Assembly: GCA_015680905.1 (NCBI GenBank)
Contig: CM027381.1
Location: 20,685,501 to 20,749,500, forward strand
Length of the DNA stretch: 64,000 nt
Direction: 5' to 3'
Source of the DNA: Coptis chinensis
Taxonomy: Eukaryota; Streptophyta; Magnoliopsida; Ranunculales; Ranunculaceae
Shown: piece after piece, positions 56,216-64,000 of the stretch
Layout: each line of letters starts with the position of its first letter
Position numbering within the stretch: position 1 is the stretch's first letter
Notes under the pieces: model-generated
Database searches by the model: none
Seen by the model: the letters and a program-made list of their open reading frames with translations, nothing else
What the model was told of the DNA's origin: nothing
Translations under genes and position numbers: made by a program

Positions 56216-56741
56216 TCCATAATTGTTATTATTAATATACATCATCTTAATTAAGTTAATTAGTTATAAAAAGACTATAAAAAAAATTAGGTTAAATATA
56301 ATTGAAACAGGGCGCGCACTTGGTTTGCTAGACTAGCCGCCCTTAAACAAAAAATAAAAAATAAAAAACGGTGATATATTTCTACTGAATATATTTTGGT
56401 TTCCCTAGTTAGAATCGAAAGATTAGGTTAAATAGAAATTAAACAGCGCTAGTTTGCTGGACTAGCCCTTAAACGAAAATTAGACACTACACTAGAACAA
56501 CTATTTTGTAATAGGGTAGATTTTCCATAAGTAACGGAAATAATTGCTATTGTAACACACATATCGACCACAATCGTTACAAAAATCCCCGAATTAATAT
56601 TTAATTATATGGTAACTATTATGGTAACACTTTTATCCGTGAGAAAAGAAAGGGGAGAAATAGGCAAACCAAATTAAAAGAAAAGTAAAAAAGAAGGGAA
56701 AAATAAAAAGCAGGAAAAATTTGTTCACGCTCACATCTTTC
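56216..56741 (+). other. Region between CACTA-like end and host gene; second CACTA-like terminus
   Basis: A ~55-bp unit (AGGTTAAATA...TTGCT-GACTAGCC) occurs at about 56289 and again at 56425. CACTAGAACAACTATTTTG at 56490 looks like another CACTA-type start and is followed by GTAAC/GTTAC repeats to about 56630. The rest is A/G-rich sequence upstream of the gene. No TATA box is convincingly identified. Confidence 0.5.
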
Positions 56742-57705
56742 CCCCTTCTATTTTTCGAGCAACAATTGTTAGCCAAATTCTAATTTAAGTTCACCTCTTT
56801 TTTTCGTTATCAAGAGAAAAACCTCTCTCTTAAGAACCCTAACTTCTGTAAACATCTTCTTTTTCGGGTTTCCTCTTCTGATCTTCTCCATTTTCATTTT
56901 ATTGTTATCTTTAATTTGTAAGTGAGGGGCGAGCAATTGTTGATGAACCAGGTAAGGTTACTTTCGATTCGTGTTCTTCAATTTCCGTTTCTTCCATCAC
57001 CTTAGATTAGAAAATGTTGTTTTTTTTCCTGAAAAATCACTTCTCTCCCTCTCTCATTTCATTCGGTTGTTTGTTGCAGAATTTTATGGAAGGTTAGTTT
57101 ATTGTTCTCCCTATTTCAACGGTGGAATTTCAATTTGATAAGCTCCTCAATCGGTTCTCCCTATTTCATTTAACGGAGATTTCAATTAATTTGTCTATTT
57201 TAGTGTTGAAGAATTATCTAAGTTATTGTTTTTTGAAAATCCATTCTGTATATGCACCTTTTTAGTTCTGGTCATGTATAATTTCCTTATTTTTTTTGGC
57301 TTAAATAAACTAGATTTAGCTTTGTGGTAGTGATTGGTCAAGAATCAAGTACGTTTGTATGTTTTTTCAGGGATATGCGAATGTGCAAAGGAGGAATGGA
57401 AAAGTATATAAAAAAAAGGCAATGGAATGCTTTCATGTCACCATATGAGGACAGATATGTGTATGTAAAGTTTGTAGGTGGAACATCTGGTCCCATTACA
57501 GTCTCTGTTGAAGAAGGTAGAAATTTATCTCGTTGCTCTTTTCTATTTAGACTTTTAGCTTATTTTGGTAACTGTCTGGTTTTCAGAATTCGATCTTTTA
57601 ATGCTATTTGCACCCATAGTTAGTGACTGGGTGCCATTTTATTATAATAGCAGCTCAAGGGCAGTAGGAGTTTGCTTGTGGTCTTGTTAGTTTCTTCTGT
57701 TTCAG
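56742..57705 (+). pseudogene. NEMP/TMEM194-like gene, first exons
   Basis: Exon 1 (about 56742-56951) is a pyrimidine-rich 5' UTR with AACCCTAA at 56835, ending ACCAG|GTAAGG. A possible 13-nt exon lies at 57080-57092. Exon 3 (57371-57516, between TTTTTCAG and GGTAG) encodes KKRQWNAFMSPYEDRYVYVK and FVGGTSGPITVSVEE. Exon 4 (57587-57705, ending CAG|GTACAT) encodes LLMLFAPIVSDWVPFYYNSS, then RAVGVCL and a hydrophobic LVVLLV segment. Block order and wording match plant NEMP-domain membrane proteins, nuclear envelope proteins in animals and, as I recall, in plants (PNET2). An A8 run in exon 3 and single-base shifts in exon 4 prevent a continuous frame, so this copy may be a pseudogene or the sequence may contain indel errors. 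Confidence 0.7.
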
Positions 57706-58439
57706 GTACATATGATCTACAAGTATCCTTTGATTGATTTTGTTTTTTTCTGAAATTTCTTCAGAAGTCAATTCATTCTATCAGACATTGATTTCTACAA
57801 GTTGTGTAGCTGAACACCTTATCGATAATGAATTTATAGTTTTTTTTTGTCAATGTTAAAATATTGAGAACCATATAACCTAGAAGCCCAAGCTGATTGA
57901 AAGGCACAAAATATACACAGACAAGGGAATATACACAGCCACAACACTTTAGCTGAACACACACGCTGTATATTCCCCTTAAGTCTTGGCGCTAGCCTAC
58001 CTGAAAGCCCGACCTTGTTGAATCCAGCGGCCTAGTTCTAGTTAAGAACTATTTTCTCCAAAAGCTGATCTGATAGATAGAGCACCCTAGTATTTAATAA
58101 AACGATTGCTAGTTAACTCGGGGAAAATGCACACATGACAACACCCTTAAGACAAGAACAAACCACAGCTAGAATCATCTAATTCTATATTGTGAAACAG
58201 TAGAGTTGGTACTTGAAAATTACTTTTTTTTAGGTAAAATACGAATATCTTAAGCAAATTTAAAAGACAAATATATGAAGCAAATGAGGGATTATTTTCA
58301 AATAGTGTAGTCATTAAGACTCAACTTTTTTACTGGACCTAGTAATGTAATGATTTTTAGAAGCTGTTTTTAATGTGTTTTTTAATGTGAAATTTTTATT
58401 AATAATGATAACGAGTTTTACAAATAATTAGGACAAGCG
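57706..58439 (+). other. Intron sequence of the NEMP-like gene
   Basis: AT-rich non-coding sequence starting with the donor GTACAT. Contains a short direct repeat with ATATACACAG (57910 and 57930). No gene seen. Confidence 0.6.
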
Positions 58440-60967
58440 TGCAACAAGCTGCGCCGCAAGTCCTTTCTGAATAGCAAAACCTATCCTCCTAAAAACAAAC
58501 TCGTTAGAACCAACTGTCATTACATTGCAGATTCCATAACTTTCTGCAATCTCTTAAGGAGCTCAACAGATTTGTTGTGCCAAGAAACCAAAGGTGTCAA
58601 ACCGAAAGGAATGAAACAATCTTTGGTTAGCTCTACAAGCCTCCTCGTGTTTCTCAAATTTTCCTACATTTGCTCTATTAGTCGCTTCTCCCACTTTAAA
58701 GACTCCATTCCCAAGCCCTACTAATGGAGAGGCTCGGTTACATCAACACACGATGCCTCCCCCGGACCATTTGTAGATCAATACATCCGCAGGGGCGAAG
58801 TGTCGATCTCCCTCATTCGGATTAGTGAGAAAATTCACAGGAGCCTCCTTTTTCACGTACCCCACCCTCCAAAATGCATCACATAAAATATCTCTCGACA
58901 TGATCATGTCGGTATTTGAAAGCTCTGGGAAATATCTACAATGTGCCGCATGGTCCCCAAAAGTATCTAGTCCGCTCTTTTTGCACACAGGCGGGGCACC
59001 ACCATCATCGAGTACAAAGGAATCATGAGGTCATGCAGGAGAATAGAACGATACTCTATCGGCGACATCCGGCCCAAGTCCCTCCATCGGAATAGCAAGT
59101 AGGAAATCCTTTGCATGTGTTCGATTTGTAAGCATCCAACGACCGCTTTCGACGAAAGCAGATAACACAAACTCCCTCAAGAGACCAAAGAACAATCTTA
59201 CCATATTAACGCTTCCGCCAAAACTTTTGTGGTTTTGAGGGGCGGTAGCACTCACACCCATAACCGAGGTCAAAATCGGGTGACAGCGAGACTCAATGCA
59301 CTACTAGCAACATCAAGAATCTCATCCAAAGGTAATTGGGCCACAACTCCTAAGAATGTGGTTTGAAGCTCGGAAGTCGACAAATGGGAGGCCACAAAAG
59401 CAAACGTAGATACATCGATTGGCACAATAAATACCTAAACCGCCTAGGCGTAATGGGAGTGTCGATAAACGCCATCAGTAAATCACCGGCGGGACCATTA
59501 GAAACCACAATACCACGGAGAACACCGCGGAGATGCCGATCAAAAAGTCCGAAGTGCCCTCACGAAAAAGGATGGTGGACAAGTACGAATCGCGGAAGAC
59601 CAACTTAGAGAGCCCAACACAAGCTCGTGGAAGCTTAACTCACTAATGGATCTTCTAATACAGCCAAACAGTCCATCAGAGTCATAGCCTTGTCAATACG
59701 CTTGCGAACAAGACCCATGACAAAAGATGCATCAGTGCTAACTGCACCTCCAAGCAACCTGACCCCCTGCTGAGGATGGGACAAATCTGAAGGAAAAAGA
59801 CCAGGAGTAGAGCGACGTGGATCTAGTGATGGCCAAAATATCTCAGTTTTAGCCATATTAAGAACCAACCCATAAGAAGGTCCTTCTTCTTGAATCATGC
59901 CCAAAGCTGTCGCCACCTGTTCTGTATCCCCGACCAGAGTCCCATCATCTAAGTACCACGCCTGTAGCAATAACTGACAACTGGACTGGATCCATAGAAT
60001 AAGAGGATGCAACACCGGTGCAAATAGAAGGGACCTAGAGGTCGCCTTGTTGGACCCCCAAGAGAGGACCATATGTAGCCATCCCCACGTATAACCTCGC
60101 AGTCGACAATACAAGTACTTTCGACCAAAAAGCGGCAATAATTTGGGCATCGGATCTGAACCTCTTTCAACATGATGGTCCGATCAACCATGTTAAAAGC
60201 ATTCTGAAAATCTACCAACAAAGATAGAAAAGAGCTATTGGCCGTTTGTTAGCATACACCATACGGTTGACAGTGCAAAATTGCCTCTCGCTCCACCGAA
60301 AACACCCACCCCATACGGAAATCGTAAGTACCCAACCACATCTCTCGGAAACTCCTCTCATTGCAATCTTAGAGACCAAACCATGCCCACGACTAGGGCG
60401 AATAATCGTTATCCGGCTTAAGAAGTGGACTAAAGCGGAGCACTCGCTATAAATTCCGCTTAACGGTACTGTGGACATCGTCCCCTCAGAACCAAAGATT
60501 CACCATTGTGGGGTCAATGCATCTAGCAAATCGGACGATATAGCTACCTGCAGCAAAGACCACTCATAGCATCCAACAAATCTTGAGCTCGGAGACCATC
60601 CCGACCACAAGAAGTGCCTTTCGAAGCGACCTAATGCATGACAAAAGGGTATTTTCTCTACAAATAAAGGAGGCTCGGCAAAAGGAGCAGTTGGTCTCAC
60701 GGGTGGTTGTCGCGACCGGTGTTTCTCCTCTAATGCTTGGATAGTCTCCGCCCGAAAGTTAAGGCGACCCCTGATGATGACAACACTTTTACCGCTGCCG
60801 TAAAATGTCCATCAGCAACCTTCTGTAAGCATCGACGCACATTCTGAGTAGAAACAGATACTCCATGCGTTGACGATATGGAACGAGCCTGGTGGACTGT
60901 TTTGCCTCTTAGAGTATGCAGTAGAGCCTCTAAGAGGCGAAACAAATGTGAATGTGAATATAGTGTA
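58440..60967 (-). pseudogene. Non-LTR-type reverse transcriptase relic in the NEMP-like intron
   Basis: From the right: RCLQKVADGHFTAAVKVLSSS, a PRGTSCGRDGL-type block in another frame, LLVDFQNAFNMVDR (60221), an LGGPTRRPLGP equivalent of the GDPLGP block, the catalytic WYLDDGTLVGD (usual FADD/YLDD), GLVLNMAKTEIFWP, VRLLGGAVSTDASF, then RDFLLAIPMEGLG, FGDHAAHCRYFPELS, RDILCDAFWRVGYVKKEAPV and HFAPADVLIYKW. This is the widespread plant RT-domain protein family of non-LTR type; clade not determined. Many frameshifts. No endonuclease domain recognised. Orientation is opposite to the host gene. Confidence 0.8.
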
Positions 60968-62285
60968 TTTTTGTAGTACGTCACACTATATTAGTGCCCT
61001 TTTGAGTTTAGTCACACGAAGTTCAAAATTTTGATTTTAGTCACACTCCGTCAATAAATCTGTCTCAAGCTGTTAGTCAATGTATTTGACTAGGTTTGAC
61101 TGTATGCGCATCATCAATCTGATCTAACAACTAATCACAACTCGAATCTCGATGAATATCAACAGTCGAAGAAATTACTAAAACAGTAAGTGTTGGTTAT
61201 TCATTTCACTCAATTGGAAAAAAAAATAATAATAATAAAAAAAAAAAAAAAATGGAGAAGAAACAATTGGTTTGTTCATAATCTGAATTGGAGGCACCAG
61301 TACGAGAGCTTGCACCCCCCAAACTCAAAGACCTTCCACTGATCAAGACTCACAACTCAGAGGTATTTTTCCAGTTGGATGCGGACATGACTAACCAAAC
61401 AAAAGCTTCATCTGGATTTGATTGTGAACTCGATCCTTTGAATTGTTGACAAATTGGCGTTAGAATTACTTAGTAAAGATCTTGCAGTACTGATCTAGCT
61501 TCCCAGTCAACCCATTCCATAAATTCAGCCCATCTTCTTGCAATACCTTAGTGACACAAGAACTTATCGAATTGCATTTCTTGGCTCAACACAGAAGCTT
61601 TTGCCTCTGATCGTCTATATTAGTTTTGGTAGCATAGCCTTAATTTCATGAAACCCAATTGGTGGAGATAGCTTTGGGACTTGTCAATAGCGAGCAATGA
61701 GCAATCCTTCTTGTGGGTGCTAGGACCATGATGGTGCTACGACCATGATCCATCAATGGTAGCAACAAGATAGTCGACGACAAAGACAAACAGTAAAGTG
61801 TTTGGATACCGTAAACCAACACATACTGCTTTGTTGGTTGATTAATTTTCTGAACAGTCGTTATTCCTCGAGATTTGTTTTCAAGACGATTAGATTAGTT
61901 GGGCGATACTTGTTTCCCACTGTCGATTCCTCGAACTTCGTGTTTTCAGATGATTTTGATTAGGTTGATGATTCGTGTTTTCAACCGTTGATATTCCTCA
62001 AGGTTCAAGTTGAGAGATAGTTAGATTAGTTTGATGATACATGGTTTGGACGCTCAATTATCCTCGAGCGTGGTGCTAAGAGATGCTAGATTGGTTCATT
62101 TCTAAAAAATAAATAATAATAAATATATATATATATATACAGTCAACGTACAATCAAACTTAGTCAAATATGTTGACTAACACCTTGAGACAGACTTGTT
62201 GATGGACTGTGACTAAAATCAAAATTTTGAACTTCGTGTGACTAAATTCAAAAGCGCACTAATATAGTGTGACGTACTACAAAAA
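60968..62285. mobile_element. MULE-like non-autonomous element with long terminal inverted repeats
   Basis: About 140 bases at the left (TTTTTGTAGTACGTCACAC...) are the inverted complement of the right end (...GTGTGACGTACTACAAAAA), with a few mismatches. Nine-base flanks TATAGTGTA and TATATTATA agree at 7 of 9 positions, the TSD length of MULEs. The inner ~1 kb has no transposase ORF; it contains an AATAAT/A-rich patch near 61220. 1318 bp. Confidence 0.82.
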
Positions 62286-62363
62286 TATATTATAAAGATA
62301 AATATAAAGTTACATATTAGAGTTTCTTGCTACATAAGGAACAAAAGGGCGTCTTGCTACACT

Positions 62364-62675
62364 CTAAGGAAATCTAAAGTATAACTGGTCCTGGTTTTCC
62401 AATCTTGTGACAAAAGGTGGTCTTTCCACGCTCCATACAAAATCATCCTGGTCTAAAGTGGCTCCATGCTTTGCCGCAGCATCTGCGCTAAAGTTGGTTT
62501 CTCTCCAGGTATGCGATATCCTATAGTAGGAGAGTGCAGCAGTAGCTCTCTCCCATCTCGATTTCAGAACCCAGGGAATGTGGCCATTAGAGAAGGCTAG
62601 TGCAATTTGTGTGAATCTGGTTCTTTGTGTTTTAATGTGGTTCTGTTGACATTTGAATGCATAAAGTTCCAGCAT
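62364..62675 (-). pseudogene. LINE C-terminal RNase H fragment
   Basis: Reads PWVLKSRWERATAALSYYRI, SHTWRETNFSADAAAKHGAT, then a short tail to a TAA near 62364. The R-E-x-N-x-x-AD-x-x-A-x-x-G pattern is the end of the RNase H domain of plant L1-type LINEs. Everything 5' of it is missing. It lies in the same intron as the elements to its left, about 80 bases beyond the MULE-like element. Confidence 0.75.
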
Positions 62676-62754
62676 CTATTTCCTTATTGCTTTATCATTC
62701 ATTTTACCTATTTATACTTGGAAATAAATATTTTATTATTCGGTTTACTTGAAA

Positions 62755-62986
62755 TGCTGAGTATGAAGGGGACCTTCTACCATGTGATTTCTACATCTTT
62801 GGTAAGTTTGTTACCTTTTAATGTTGAAACTGTGTTATATCATCTCATTTGATCTTTAACACACTATTTTATCCTTGCATTTGTCCTTTCAGCTTGGGAT
62901 TTTGGTCTTTTCTTGTGCACTACTTCTCTATGCTAATCAATTCCATTCTCGTAAATTTCCGGCTAAGTAAAGATGTGTACAACCCC
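62755..62986 (+). pseudogene. NEMP/TMEM194-like gene, middle exons
   Basis: Exon 5 ends at 62801 (CTTTG|GTAAG) and reads MKGTFYHVISTSL; its 3' acceptor is not certain (about 62755). Exon 6 (62893-62986, TTTCAG|...CCCC|GTAAG) encodes LGFWSFLVHYFSMLINSILV and NFRLSKDVYNP, the most conserved block of the plant family, a membrane segment. The frame needed in exon 6 is one base off that of exon 5, another sign of decay or of sequence error. The distance from exon 4 is about 5 kb because of inserted elements. Confidence 0.75.
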
Positions 62987-63822
62987 GTAAGTCCTTCTAC
63001 TTCCTCTTATTATATAATTAAGATTGAATTTTTTTGGAAAGTTTCTTCTGCCCATGCATTTAGACCTTCTTTTGGCTCACTGTTGGTACCTCTGTTTGGT
63101 ATGTTGCTATACATGATTCAGATGCTTACTATCTTACACAATTTTAAATTATTGTAGTAATCTTAGCATCATTGTACTTCTCGTTTGGGTTACTGGTTTG
63201 AAATTATGACATTGTAAATATGGGGGTGTCTAGGGTATGACTGGTAGAAATTGATGAAAACACACGCACACGCGCAATCCAGTCCTTTAAAAGCAAGAAT
63301 ATTCATGTTGTGCGCGTCTTTACTGGGGATGAGCATGTGGTGGCACTTGATTCTAATGGATATGTTAGTATTCATACTTATCAGTTGACATTCTGTGTAC
63401 TTACATGATTGGCCCGTTGACATTGTCCTAGTAACAGCTACAGCTCTCTGTAATGGTGGAATTTGTCTTTGTGAGTTACTTAAAAAAATGTGTCCTCTAG
63501 AGCTGTTGCTAGCTTTATGCCGGTCCCAATTCAAGCCTAGATAAAGGAGGAGGGGAAAGGGAAAGAGTCTTAGACTCTTCAGTTATGTAAACCAATCTGG
63601 TACGTGCTTCTTATACTTTTTTTTTATGTCAAATGGTTGATTATAAACTTGTCTTGTGCTTTCATTCCATACAAACAATAGCTTACATGAAGCGTGCCTA
63701 AAAGAATACACCACAAACGGGCACGAAGTGAGTTTTATACTTATTCCTTTGTTCCCCTTGCTCCTGAAATTGATTTTTTCCATAAGACGTGCTACGAAAT
63801 TGGGCTGTTTACCTTTATGCAG
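62987..63822 (+). other. Downstream intron region of the NEMP-like gene with an exon-like open stretch
   Basis: Mostly AT-rich. The plus-strand stretch 63249-63410 is open for about 50 codons and reads RAIQSFKSKNIHVVRVFTGD and EHVVALDSNGYVS, protein-like in composition; I do not recognise it and see no clean splice sites. The rest holds nothing recognised. Confidence 0.4.
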
Positions 63823-63886
63823 ATACCTAATGGACAATCAGAATCAAGGTCAAGAAGTTCATGGTATCCAGCTGTCTCAAAACCAG
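63823..63886 (+). CDS. Candidate 64-nt exon near the window end
   Basis: A pyrimidine-containing acceptor TTATGCAG lies at 63815-63822 and a donor CCAG|GTTATT at 63886; between them the frame reads IPNGQSESRSRSSWYPAVSK. It may be a 3' exon of the NEMP-like gene, which continues beyond the window. Not verified. Confidence 0.4.
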
Positions 63887-64000
63887 GTTATTGTGTTATT
63901 TTCCATTATATGCTCTTTCTTAGGTTGTTGTTGGGAATCTACAATAAGTACATTCAGTTGGGTTACTATTACAGCACTTCTTGTCTTTGTACATGATTTA

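Overview
This is nuclear DNA of a flowering plant, most likely a eudicot. The species cannot be read from the window. The evidence is plant-type Ty3/gypsy and Ty1/copia retrotransposons, plant LINE families, CACTA-like and MULE-like DNA transposons, and one spliced plant host gene at the right end. No bacterial genes, operons, tRNA, rRNA or CRISPR array were found. Nearly all coding sequence is transposon-derived and broken by stops and frameshifts.

Layout. (1) 1-8881, + strand: the 3' part of an Athila-like Ty3/gypsy element (AB) that starts outside the window: a duplicated ORF1 piece (copy A), the integrase end, ORF1-B, ORF2-B, a polypurine tract (PPT) and a 3' LTR. (2) 8882-39455, - strand: an old Tat-like Ty3/gypsy element (M) with integrase, additional RNase H, RNase H/RT, protease, gag, primer-binding site (PBS) and 5' LTR in that order from left to right. 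M is cut by a solo LTR (11365-12690), a LINE (13707-16618), LTR element P (17262-24196) and Athila-like element C (25525-38380); AB abuts its left end. Removing the insertions makes M's protein segments join in frame at each site. (3) 39477-52006, - strand: the 3' half of a third Athila-like element (N), cut by a solo LTR (40605-42079) and a complete copia element (42283-49568). (4) 52007-55830, + strand: the 5' part of another Athila-like element (E). (5) 55831-56700: CACTA-like ends. (6) 56742-64000, + strand: an intron-containing gene resembling the NEMP/TMEM194 family. One of its introns holds a reverse-transcriptase relic, a long-TIR MULE-like element and a LINE tail.

Target-site duplications (TSDs) support the reconstruction: TTATG for P, GTGAC for copia, ACCAT for the solo LTR at 40605, a 14-bp duplication for the LINE, an imperfect 5-bp duplication for the solo LTR at 11365, and an imperfect 9-bp duplication for the MULE-like element.

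Most interesting content. Element P has no pol genes but carries intron-less pieces of host genes. One is a long SAMHD1-like HD-domain (dNTP triphosphohydrolase family) segment, still open for 277 codons but lacking one metal-binding His. Beside it lies a second host-like fragment. P shares an 18-nt primer-binding site with M. The Athila-like family (AB, C, N) carries one or two related 'plant transposon protein'-like ORFs in the env position, and each coding module is followed by a PPT-like T/G motif.
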